From the NCBI RefSeq assembly GCF_009733535.1, contig NZ_SMMI01000010.1, forward strand, positions 62,001 to 126,000: 64,000 nucleotides of DNA, written 5' to 3'. The DNA comes from Sphingobacterium endophyticum (GTDB taxonomy: Bacteria > Bacteroidota > Bacteroidia > Sphingobacteriales > Sphingobacteriaceae). The translations under genes were made by a program, and so were the position numbers. Below the pieces are notes generated by a model. It saw only the letters and a program-made list of their open reading frames with translations, searched no databases and had not been told where the DNA came from. Positions 45,790 through 53,191 of this stretch are shown here, piece by piece. Every line of letters begins with the position of its first letter. Position 1 is the stretch's first letter.

Positions 45790-47946
45790 ATGAAAGATAA
45801 ATATGTAATTGGTTTAATATTGTCTATCATGATTTCTTCTTGTTCCCCGGACAACAATACTAAAAAAGAGCCCATAAAGTGGCCAAATGCAACTCACCCT
45901 GTGGCTGAATTGAAAGACCACAATCGGGTTATCCATGGTGATACCGTAGCAGATCCTTATTATTGGATGAATGATTATTTCAAAAAAGGACCCGACTCCT
46001 CAAAAGTAGTCGCTTACCTTGAAGCTGAAAATAATTATACCAATGAAATGATGAAGGATACGAAACCTTTCCAGGATCAGCTTTTTAACGAAATGAAAGC
46101 AAGGGTGAAGGAAACTGATGAAAGTGTTCCTTATTTTAAGAATGGTTACTATTATTATCAACGAACAGAGGAAGGAAAACAATATTATAAACTTTGTCGC
46201 AAAAAAGCAAGTTTAGAGGCTCCCGAAGAAGTTTTGTTAGATGTAGACAAAATGGCTGAAGGATTTCCTTATTATGCTTTAGGTGCTGCATCGGTCAGTC
46301 CAGACAATAAATTGTTGGCATACGCTGTTGATACCGTTTCCAGAAGAGAGTACATTATTCATATTAAAAATCTTGAAACTGGTGAGTTATTACCTGATCG
46401 TATTATTAGAACATCTGGTGGGACCGTTTGGGCTGCTGATAATAAAACCATTTTTTACACCTCCAAAAATCCTGTCACATTATTAAGTGAAAAAATAAAG
46501 CGACACACCTTAGGAACTAAGTCCGATACTGATGTCGTAGTTTATGATGAAAAGGATAATACAAACTATATAGGTGTTTCAAAATCGAAAAATGAAAAAT
46601 TTATTTTTATTTATTCAGGAGGCACCTTAAGTTCTGAAACTAGATATATCAAAGCTGATGAACCCAATGCTGAGTTTAAGGTATTCCAACCTAGGACAAA
46701 AGATGTTCTTTATGATGTTACCCCTCTTGAGGATAAATTCTTGATCGTAACCAACGAAAATGCAAAGAACTTCAAAGTGATGGAGACTCCATTGGATAAA
46801 ACAACGAAGGAAAACTGGAAAGAATATATTCCTCATCGCGAAGATGTCCTGGTTGAGGGAATCGATGAATTTGCCAACTATTTAGCAATTTCAGAAAGAA
46901 AGAATGGCTTAACCCAATTAGCAATTCGAAATTTAAAAGATAATAATCAGCACTATCTTGATTTGGGTGAAGCTGCGTATACTGTTTACCCAAGCACCAA
47001 TGTGGATTATAATACTGATGTTCTTCGCTATGGTTATACTTCTTTAGTTACTCCTTCCTCTACATTTGACTATAACATGAAGTCAAAAGAAAAATCCTTG
47101 TTAAAGCAGCAGGAAGTTTTAGGCGGGTATAATTCAAAAGATTATATTACGGAGAGGGTAATGGCTAAAGTATCTGCTGATGTTCAGGTGCCTATTTCAA
47201 TAGTTTATAAAAAAGGGACAAAGAAGGATGGGAAAGCTCCTTTACTATTATATGCTTATGGGTCTTACGGTAGTTCCATGAACCCAAGTTTTAGTTCATC
47301 AAGATTATCCTTATTAGACCGAGGATTTATCTATGCAATCGCTCATATCCGTGGAGGTGAAGAGATGGGGAGGCAATGGTATGAAGATGGGAAAATGATG
47401 AAAAAGAAAAATACTTTTACAGACTTTATTGATTGTGGAAAATTCTTAATCGATCAAAAGTTTACTTCAAAAGAACATCTTTATGCCCAAGGAGGAAGTG
47501 CCGGTGGTTTATTAATGGGTGCTGTTATTAATATGGCTCCAGAAATATGGAACGGGGTAATAGCTCAAGTTCCATTTGTGGATGTCGTAAACACGATGCT
47601 CGACGAAACTATACCGCTTACTACGAATGAATACGACGAATGGGGTAATCCAAACAATAAAGAAGCTTATGATTATATGAAATCTTATTCTCCCTACGAA
47701 AATATTGAAGCTAAGGAATATCCAAATTTATTAGTGACAACTGGACTTCATGATAGTCAAGTTCAATATTTTGAACCAGCAAAATGGGTGGCTAAATTAA
47801 GAACTCTTCATCAGGGGAATAATGTTATCTTATTGAAAACAGATATGGATTATGGTCATGGTGGTGCATCTGGACGCTTTGACTATTTAAAGGATGTAGC
47901 GCTGAGTTATGCATTTCTCTTTAAACTTGAAGGGATAACGAAATAA
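45790..47946 (+). CDS. Prolyl oligopeptidase-family protease (S9A, oligopeptidase B-like) lipoprotein
   Basis: A 718-residue S9 peptidase with a lipoprotein signal (SCSPDN after ISS; the lipidated Cys is C18). A beta-propeller (about 80-440) precedes the alpha/beta hydrolase domain. The triad is S570 (GGS570AGGLLMG), D655 (GLHD655SQV) and H690 (YGH690GGASGRF). The HIRGGEEMGRQWYEDGK motif is close to oligopeptidase B, which cleaves after basic residues; membership in S9A is firm but the exact specificity is not. It is divergent from the S8 protease gene, 127 bases away. Confidence 0.93.
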   Translation: MKDKYVIGLILSIMISSCSPDNNTKKEPIKWPNATHPVAELKDHNRVIHGDTVADPYYWMNDYFKKGPDSSKVVAYLEAENNYTNEMMKDTKPFQDQLFNEMKARVKETDESVPYFKNGYYYYQRTEEGKQYYKLCRKKASLEAPEEVLLDVDKMAEGFPYYALGAASVSPDNKLLAYAVDTVSRREYIIHIKNLETGELLPDRIIRTSGGTVWAADNKTIFYTSKNPVTLLSEKIKRHTLGTKSDTDVVVYDEKDNTNYIGVSKSKNEKFIFIYSGGTLSSETRYIKADEPNAEFKVFQPRTKDVLYDVTPLEDKFLIVTNENAKNFKVMETPLDKTTKENWKEYIPHREDVLVEGIDEFANYLAISERKNGLTQLAIRNLKDNNQHYLDLGEAAYTVYPSTNVDYNTDVLRYGYTSLVTPSSTFDYNMKSKEKSLLKQQEVLGGYNSKDYITERVMAKVSADVQVPISIVYKKGTKKDGKAPLLLYAYGSYGSSMNPSFSSSRLSLLDRGFIYAIAHIRGGEEMGRQWYEDGKMMKKKNTFTDFIDCGKFLIDQKFTSKEHLYAQGGSAGGLLMGAVINMAPEIWNGVIAQVPFVDVVNTMLDETIPLTTNEYDEWGNPNNKEAYDYMKSYSPYENIEAKEYPNLLVTTGLHDSQVQYFEPAKWVAKLRTLHQGNNVILLKTDMDYGHGGASGRFDYLKDVALSYAFLFKLEGITK

Positions 47947-47988
47947 AAAAAGAAGGGCAGAAAATAAATTTCCGCCCTTCTTTTTTTT
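47946..47988. terminator. Bidirectional terminator
   Basis: AGAAGGGCAGAAA (47951-47963) pairs with TTTCCGCCCTTCT (47969-47981) with one mismatch, an A-run on the left and a T-run on the right. It serves the S9 peptidase gene and the convergent small membrane protein gene. Confidence 0.9.
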
Positions 47989-47998
47989 AGTTTTTCGA

Positions 47999-48247
47999 TT
48001 ATTTATGTTTTAAACTATCTGAAATATTTTCTGCTTCAATTTCTCTGGCATCTATTTGATGCTGTTTATAGTTCTCCATAGCAATTTTACTAGCTCTTTG
48101 AGAAACTACTAACCCAAATATGGCAACAACTGTGACTACTATAATTCCCCACATATATTTCTTCTTATCCTGTTTAACTAACCAGTACATAAAAAGAATG
48201 TATGGAATGACGAATAAGGCATAAAAAAAGATACTTGGACCTACCAT
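47999..48247 (-). CDS. Small two-helix membrane protein
   Basis: An 82-residue protein with two hydrophobic segments (about 4-24 and 31-51, IIVVTVVAIFGLVV) and a hydrophilic, charged C-terminal tail (about 52-82). I do not recognise a family. It stands alone, convergent with the S9 peptidase gene and divergent from the arginine locus 2 leader. Confidence 0.65.
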   Translation of the reverse strand: MVGPSIFFYALFVIPYILFMYWLVKQDKKKYMWGIIVVTVVAIFGLVVSQRASKIAMENYKQHQIDAREIEAENISDSLKHK

Positions 48248-48457
48248 GATGATGAAATTTTATGCAAAATTAAGGATTTATTTAATTATTGTGCTATTTA
48301 CAAAGCATTCAAACAAAAACTTACAAAACAATGAGAGATTTTAAACGTTTCAATAATTGGAAAGTCTGATTGAAAGGTTTTCAATGAAGCTTGAACCTAT
48401 TTGTTTTTTAATTAAAAAAACTACTTTGAGATTGCATAAAAGAAAAAAATAATTGTT

Positions 48458-48465
48458 TACTTTTG
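48458..48465 (+). promoter_or_regulatory. Putative -7 promoter element of arginine locus 2
   Basis: TACTTTTG, followed by C, fully matches TAnnTTTG. An ATTG 23 bases upstream might be the -33 element. Transcription from near 48470 would make a leader of about 285 bases, holding a small arginine-rich ORF and several hairpins. Confidence 0.5.
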
Positions 48466-48504
48466 CGCTGTCAGATCACTTAGTATAAATAAGATATATT
48501 AACG

Positions 48505-48639
48505 ATGTATTGTAACAAATTGTATATGAATTCTTCTGCTCAAGCTTATGAAAAGCTTGTGAAGGATGCCTATTGTGCAGTACGAACACTTAATTGTCCT
48601 GTTCTACGATTCCGACGACCTATTCTGCCTCGAGCTTGA
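48505..48639 (+). CDS. Putative arginine-rich leader peptide of the argG operon
   Basis: A 44-codon ORF with an ATG at 48505 and TGA at 48637-48639; a second in-frame ATG at 48526 would give 37 codons. The C-terminal half reads AVRTLNCPVLRFRRPILPRA. All five arginines (codons at 48583, 48607, 48613, 48616 and 48631) use CGA, and they fall in the last 18 codons before the stop. In nearby argG nearly all arginines are CGT and I see no CGA. The stop codon lies in the loop of hairpin 48625-48650. Placement before arginine genes suggests a leader peptide whose translation reports Arg-tRNA supply. This is an inference. Confidence 0.5.
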   Translation: MYCNKLYMNSSAQAYEKLVKDAYCAVRTLNCPVLRFRRPILPRA

Positions 48640-48714
48640 TTCTGAGGCAGGCAAACTTCCCATTTTGTTATTCATCCAGCTCGATGAATGATATTCAAAT
48701 TAGATTTTTAGTTC
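48541..48714 (+). promoter_or_regulatory. Structured leader of the argG operon (candidate attenuator)
   Basis: Three perfect hairpins lie in order: CAAGCTT/AAGCTTG (48541-48547 with 48553-48559), CTGCCTC/GAGGCAG (48625-48631 with 48644-48650) and ATTCATC/GATGAAT (48670-48676 with 48683-48689). Bases 48630-48636 (TCGAGCT) are the exact complement of 48678-48684 (AGCTCGA), so the second and third loops can pair or compete. The 5' side of the first hairpin can also pair with 48633-48638. Mutually exclusive folds of this kind are what a ribosome-controlled attenuator needs. Confidence 0.5.
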
Positions 48715-48737
48715 AAATACTTTGGTATTTATTTTTT
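48715..48737 (+). terminator. Small terminator-like hairpin just before the first arginine locus 2 gene
   Basis: AAATAC (48715-48720) pairs perfectly with GTATTT (48725-48730) around TTTG and is followed directly by ATTTTTT. The stem is weak (one GC pair), but the T-tract is in the right place. It ends 16 bases before the GNAT start codon, the position expected for the terminator of an attenuator. Confidence 0.45.
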
Positions 48738-48753
48738 AGGTCGACATTATTAA

Positions 48754-49470
48754 ATGACAATCTCAGATTTTTTAATTATTCCAGCAGCGGCAGATCATGT
48801 GAAATATGCCGAAGAAGTCTGTAATGAAATGTTTGAGTCTGCAAAGGCTCGTGGAACCGGTATCGCACGTAGAAAACCAGAATACGTTGCACGTAAAATG
48901 GAAGAGGGCAAAGCCGTAATCGCTTTGCATAAAGACGGTACTTGGGCTGGATTCTGTTATATTGAAACATGGAGTCATGGTGATTATGTCGCTAATTCAG
49001 GCCTTATTGTAAATCCTGTGTTCCGTAAAGTTGGCCTAGCCAAAGCAATTAAAAAAAGAGTGTTTGAACTCTCTAGAGAAAAATACCCTCATTCTAAGAT
49101 TTTCGGATTGACAACAGGATTAGCTGTAATGAAAATCAACTCCGACCTAGGATATGAACCTGTGACCTATTCTGAATTAACTCAAGACGAAGAATTCTGG
49201 AAAGGTTGCCAATCTTGTGTTAATTACGATATCTTAATGTCTAAAGATCGCAAAAATTGTATGTGTACGGCGATGCTTTGGGATCCTGTCGAAAAAGAAA
49301 AAGAACTTAAAGAAAAAATTCAGCGTAAAGCTGAAGCAAAGGAACGATTGGATAGAATCTCCAAAAAACAGTCTCTCCTAAAAAGAATTGAAGCGAAACT
49401 GTGGAGATCAACTAAGAAATTTGTTGCTGCGGTATTTCCCGTAGGTGCTAGACCTGTAAAAGGTTTTTAA
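48754..49470 (+). CDS. GNAT N-acyltransferase of arginine synthesis (probable N-acylglutamate synthase)
   Basis: Probably makes the N-acylated glutamate that starts the pathway. The 238-residue protein has a GNAT domain (about 5-140) with the acyl-CoA loop NPVFRKVGLAKAIKKR. It then has a cysteine cluster C152-x2-C155-x13-C169-x-C171 that could bind a metal, and a basic helical tail (about 178-238). In Bacteroides the equivalent gene next to argG has, as I recall, been proposed as N-succinylglutamate synthase. It is not similar to the classical ArgA or ArgJ. It is first in the locus, 41 bases before argG, behind the candidate attenuator. Confidence 0.82.
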   Translation: MTISDFLIIPAAADHVKYAEEVCNEMFESAKARGTGIARRKPEYVARKMEEGKAVIALHKDGTWAGFCYIETWSHGDYVANSGLIVNPVFRKVGLAKAIKKRVFELSREKYPHSKIFGLTTGLAVMKINSDLGYEPVTYSELTQDEEFWKGCQSCVNYDILMSKDRKNCMCTAMLWDPVEKEKELKEKIQRKAEAKERLDRISKKQSLLKRIEAKLWRSTKKFVAAVFPVGARPVKGF

Positions 49471-49475
49471 TTTGT

Positions 49476-49483
49476 TATTTTTG
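49476..49483 (+). promoter_or_regulatory. Possible internal -7 element before argG
   Basis: TATTTTTG matches TAnnTTTG in the 41-base gap between the GNAT gene and argG. A start near 49487 would leave a 25-base leader. There is no -33 element in place; it may be a chance match in AT-rich DNA. Confidence 0.3.
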
Positions 49484-49511
49484 TTATTATCAGTATATAA
49501 ATCATTATAAA

Positions 49512-50699
49512 ATGAAAAAAGTAGTTTTAGCTTTTAGTGGTGGATTAGATACTTCATTCTGTTGTATTTATCTATCTCGTGACTTAGGAATGGAAGTTCA
49601 CTCTGTTATTGTTAATACCGGAGGTTTTTCTGAAGAAGAATTAAAGAATGTCGAAAAAAGAGCCTATGATTTAGGTGTTAAGTCACATACCACAATTGAT
49701 GAAACTGAAGATTATTACCAGGATACCATTAAGTATTTGATCTTTGGTAATGTTTTGAAAAATGCTACCTATCCTCTTTCCGTTTCAGCAGAACGTGTTT
49801 CTCAAGCTACAGCAATTGCAAACTATGCAAAAAGTATTTCCGCAGAATGTGTCGCTCATGGATCAACTGGGGCAGGTAACGATCAAGTTCGTTTTGACAT
49901 GATCTTCCAAACATTAATTCCAGGCGTAGAGATTATTACTCCGATCCGTGACCTTCAATTGTCTCGTGAGGATGAAATCGAATACCTTAATAAGCACGGA
50001 GTTGAGTATTCTGCTGAAAAAGCTAAATATTCTATTAATAAAGGCCTATGGGGAACTTCAGTTGGTGGAGCCGAAACCTTAACTTCAAATAAATATCTTC
50101 CTGAAAGTGCTTGGCCTACTCCATTAACTTCTACGGAACCTCAAAAAATCACTATAGATTTTGAAAAAGGGCAGCCTGTAGCGTTGAATGGAAATAAATT
50201 AGGACCTGTTAAAGTTATTCAAGAACTGCAGGCTTTAGCTCAGCCTTATGGTATTGGTCGTGATATACATGTTGGTGATACTATTATTGGAATTAAAGGA
50301 CGTGTTGGATTCGAAGCTGCCGGCCCAATTATTTTAATCAAAGCTCACCATACTTTAGAAAAACATACGCTAACGAAGTGGCAATTATCTTGGAAAGATC
50401 AATTAGCAGCTTTCTATGGGAATTATATGCATGAAGGTCAGATGCATGACCCTGTTATGCGTGATATGGAAGCTTTCCTTCAGAGTTCTCAAGAAACCGT
50501 CTCAGGACGTGTATTTGTGGAACTGCACCCTCACCGCTTCGTTATTTTAGGAATTGAGTCAGAACATGATTTGATGTCTAACAAATTCGGTAGCTATGGT
50601 GAAATGAATAAGGGCTATACAGGTGATGATGTAAAAGGTTTCTCGAAAATTTTCGGTAACCAAACCATTATTTGGCATAAAGTAAATCATAAAGATTAA
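49512..50699 (+). CDS. argG: Argininosuccinate synthase
   Basis: Condenses citrulline and aspartate with ATP to argininosuccinate. The 395-residue protein has the PP-loop FSGGLDTS (8-15), SAERVSQATAIANYAKS, the substrate motif HGSTGAGNDQVRFD and SINKGLWGTSVGGAE. Its length fits the family. It is the second gene of arginine locus 2. Its stop overlaps the next gene's start by one base (TAATG). The partner argH is not in this window. Confidence 0.96.
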   Translation: MKKVVLAFSGGLDTSFCCIYLSRDLGMEVHSVIVNTGGFSEEELKNVEKRAYDLGVKSHTTIDETEDYYQDTIKYLIFGNVLKNATYPLSVSAERVSQATAIANYAKSISAECVAHGSTGAGNDQVRFDMIFQTLIPGVEIITPIRDLQLSREDEIEYLNKHGVEYSAEKAKYSINKGLWGTSVGGAETLTSNKYLPESAWPTPLTSTEPQKITIDFEKGQPVALNGNKLGPVKVIQELQALAQPYGIGRDIHVGDTIIGIKGRVGFEAAGPIILIKAHHTLEKHTLTKWQLSWKDQLAAFYGNYMHEGQMHDPVMRDMEAFLQSSQETVSGRVFVELHPHRFVILGIESEHDLMSNKFGSYGEMNKGYTGDDVKGFSKIFGNQTIIWHKVNHKD

Positions 50700-51145
50700 T
50701 GATAATTGAAGCCGACCTTAATCACTTAGAGGACCTCGCTCCACTATTTGACTCATACCGAGTTTTTTATAAGCAAGATTCGGATCTTGAAAGGGGAAAA
50801 GCTTTTCTGAAATCGAGAATCGAAAATAATGAGTCTATTATTTATATGTTCTATAAGGATGGTAAAGCCGTAGGTTTTACCCAGCTTTATCCAAAATATT
50901 CTTCTGCAAGATTAATCAAAAATTGGATTCTTAATGATCTGTATGTTGATGAAAATTATAGAAGGGAAGGAATTGCTAAACAGCTTATAAATAAGGCAGT
51001 TTCGTTTTCTAATGATCAAGAAGCAGAGTTTATTCAATTAGAGACTCAGAATAGTAATAGTAATGCTCAATTATTATATCATAAAATGAATTTTCAAATT
51101 CAGGATTCTGATCAAGAATTTATTTTATTTAAAAGATTTTTATAA
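50699..51145 (+). CDS. Second GNAT N-acetyltransferase
   Basis: A 148-residue stand-alone GNAT enzyme. The acyl-CoA-binding segment is VDENYRREGIAKQLINKA (about 82-99, R-x-x-G-x-A form), and the C-terminal NSNAQLLYHKMNFQ strand-helix is typical of the family. It differs in length and sequence from the 238-residue GNAT three genes up, so it is not a duplicate. It is translationally coupled to argG. It could acylate an arginine-pathway compound or an unrelated small molecule; sequence does not decide. Confidence 0.83.
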   Translation: MIIEADLNHLEDLAPLFDSYRVFYKQDSDLERGKAFLKSRIENNESIIYMFYKDGKAVGFTQLYPKYSSARLIKNWILNDLYVDENYRREGIAKQLINKAVSFSNDQEAEFIQLETQNSNSNAQLLYHKMNFQIQDSDQEFILFKRFL

Positions 51146-51150
51146 TTAAT

Positions 51151-51178
51151 AGGGCACGTTTTTTAAGGTGCCCTTTTT
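51151..51178 (+). terminator. Intrinsic terminator inside the argG-argC group
   Basis: AGGGCAC (51151-51157) pairs perfectly with GTGCCCT (51168-51174) across a 10-base loop, followed by a T-run. It starts 5 bases after the GNAT stop and ends 11 bases before the argC ATG, leaving almost no room for an argC promoter downstream. Confidence 0.8.
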
Positions 51179-51189
51179 ATTTATTTATT

Positions 51190-52209
51190 ATGGAAAAAAT
51201 TAAAGTAGGAATTGTTGGGTCGGCTGGTTATACTGGTGGTGAGTTATTAAGATTATTAATCTTTCACCCCAACGTAGAGATTATTTTCGCGAATAGTGCT
51301 TCTAATGCAGGTAATAAACTATCTGACGTACATAATGACTTATTTGGTGATACCGAATTGACATTCTCATCTGATTTTCATTCTAATATAGACGTTTTGT
51401 TCCTATGTGTGGGACATGGTGATGCAAGGAAATTTTTAGATGCTAATCCAATTGACCCTTCTGTAAAAATTATTGACCTTTCTCAAGATTATAGATTAAA
51501 GAATCGTGTTGAATATCAAGGAAAGAATTTTATCTATGGGCTTCCTGAGTTGAATAAAGAGGCTATTAAAACTGCGCATTATATTGCTAACCCTGGATGT
51601 TTTGCAACAAATATTCAGTTGGCATTATTGCCATTAGCAAGCAAAGGATTGTTGCCTGATCAAATTCATGTCAATGCTACTACTGGTTCTACAGGTGCTG
51701 GACAAAAACCAAGTGCTACAACTCATTTCTCTTGGCGGAATAATAACCTTTCTGCTTATAAATCGTTTGAACATCAACATTTACAAGAAATATCAGAGTC
51801 TCTGAATCAATTGCAGGACAATTTCCTCCCAATCGGCGACGGGTCATTATTAGATAGAGCGGCTCAAAGGATTAATTTTATACCTCAACGAGGAGATTTT
51901 GCTAGAGGAATTTTTTCTGCAATCTATGTTGAGACTGATTTATCGGAGGATCAAGCTTATGAGTTGTTTGAAACTTATTATGCTGAACACCCATTTACTC
52001 ATGTTTCTAGAGCTAATATCGATTTGAAACAAGTTGTAAATACCAATAAGAGTATTATACATCTTGAAAAACATGGTAATAAACTGCTTATCCTTAATGT
52101 GACTGATAATCTGCTGAAAGGAGCGTCTGGACAGGCGGTTCAAAATATGAATTTGATGTTCGGATTGGATGAAAAGGCTGGTCTGGGATTAAAATCCGTT
52201 GGCTTTTAA
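51190..52209 (+). CDS. argC: N-acyl-gamma-glutamyl-phosphate reductase
   Basis: Reduces N-acylglutamyl phosphate to the semialdehyde with NADPH. The 339-residue protein has the Rossmann motif KVGIVGSAGYTGGELLRLL (5-23) and the catalytic C137 in ANPGC137FATN. The substrate part follows with HINATTGSTGAG-like HVNATTGSTGAG, then FEHQHLQEI. It supplies the step between ArgB and ArgD of locus 1. Its start is 12 bases beyond a terminator-like hairpin, so its expression may depend on read-through. A bidirectional terminator follows. Confidence 0.95.
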   Translation: MEKIKVGIVGSAGYTGGELLRLLIFHPNVEIIFANSASNAGNKLSDVHNDLFGDTELTFSSDFHSNIDVLFLCVGHGDARKFLDANPIDPSVKIIDLSQDYRLKNRVEYQGKNFIYGLPELNKEAIKTAHYIANPGCFATNIQLALLPLASKGLLPDQIHVNATTGSTGAGQKPSATTHFSWRNNNLSAYKSFEHQHLQEISESLNQLQDNFLPIGDGSLLDRAAQRINFIPQRGDFARGIFSAIYVETDLSEDQAYELFETYYAEHPFTHVSRANIDLKQVVNTNKSIIHLEKHGNKLLILNVTDNLLKGASGQAVQNMNLMFGLDEKAGLGLKSVGF

Positions 52210-52261
52210 ATATAAAATTTTTATGAATAAAGCTTTCCTTGAAAGCTGTTATTAAAATGCA

Positions 52262-52300
52262 TAAAAAAAGGGCTGAATTACAAATTCAGCCCTTTATTGT
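52262..52300. terminator. Bidirectional terminator after argC
   Basis: AAGGGCTGAATT (52268-52279... pairing with AATTCAGCCCTT at 52283-52294) forms a 12-bp perfect stem with a 3-base loop, preceded by A and followed by T residues. It serves argC and the convergent lipoprotein gene. Confidence 0.92.
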
Positions 52301-52311
52301 TATTGGGAATT

Positions 52312-53124
52312 CTATTTCTCCAATAAATTAATTTTTCTCTCAACAGAAACATTGTCACCTGTTACAGCATTTCCATCTTTGTCTACCAAAGTTAGTTTTA
52401 CTGTAGCTTCTCCTAATGGAAGGTTAAGGATTTCGTAAGGAACCCATTGATCTAAAGTAAAGTCTTGTCCATTAATGTTAGCTTTTACTTTGTAGTTGTC
52501 TGCGCCTAAAGTTGCGTTGGCAACAAAGAAGTCTAATAATAAAGCTTTTGTTTCTTCACCTTTGTAGTCTCCTTTTGGTCTGCTATAGAATAAAGAAGGT
52601 TCAGTTGGAGCTGGAAGCTCTGCAATCTTACCATCTGCTTCAACCTTAAATTTGATTAATTTAGAAGCGTCTGCAGTCTTTATAGATTCATGAAATGATC
52701 GAGACAAGAAAGACATTAAATAATGCTCAGAGTTTACAGGTACTGTAAAACTGTGCTCTGGTTTGTATAATGCCGCATATGGTGTATTATCCAAAATAAA
52801 GTGGATGTGTTGTCCATCATGCGAGTTGGCCATATGGTGGGTATGTTCAGTCTGCTCAGTTAATTTGAAGTTTTGAACATCATATTTTACCGTGATTTTT
52901 GCTGAATCTGTACCAACTTTCTCAGAAGTCAATGATGATATTTTTAAGGTAGCTCCTGGAAAATCCTTAGCATGTTGAAGTGGATTTACTGCTATAGCGC
53001 CTACTGTGTCTGCTAATGCTGTTGAATCCTTAACTTCGCCTTCTTGATTTTTTGTAGGGGTATTACATGAAGCAAGTACCGCTGTTGCAGCTAATACTGC
53101 TAATGCTGATTTAAGTGTTCTCAT
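52312..53124 (-). CDS. Histidine-rich-loop lipoprotein of unknown function
   Basis: A 270-residue lipoprotein. The signal peptide ends at the lipobox VLASC (lipidated C20), followed by a Thr/Glu-rich linker (about 21-50). The domain that follows contains a histidine-dense stretch, EHTHHMANSHDGQHIHFIL (about 93-111), and a late His pair (SEHYLM and SFHESI). The histidines suggest metal binding, though no named domain is clear to me. The ATG at 53124 is the only good start. It lies 67 bases from hemL on the same strand. Confidence 0.78.
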   Translation of the reverse strand: MRTLKSALAVLAATAVLASCNTPTKNQEGEVKDSTALADTVGAIAVNPLQHAKDFPGATLKISSLTSEKVGTDSAKITVKYDVQNFKLTEQTEHTHHMANSHDGQHIHFILDNTPYAALYKPEHSFTVPVNSEHYLMSFLSRSFHESIKTADASKLIKFKVEADGKIAELPAPTEPSLFYSRPKGDYKGEETKALLLDFFVANATLGADNYKVKANINGQDFTLDQWVPYEILNLPLGEATVKLTLVDKDGNAVTGDNVSVERKINLLEK

Positions 53125-53191
53125 TTTTAAAATAATATTTAGTCGAAATATGTTTGATTACTAAACAAATATAAACGATAATTGTTTAATT

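Noticed and set aside
48594-48824. A 76-codon open frame crossing the leader of arginine locus 2 and the start of the first GNAT gene.
   Set aside because: It runs out of frame with the GNAT gene, its sequence has no features of a real protein, and it conflicts with the well-supported GNAT start at 48754 and the leader ORF at 48505.
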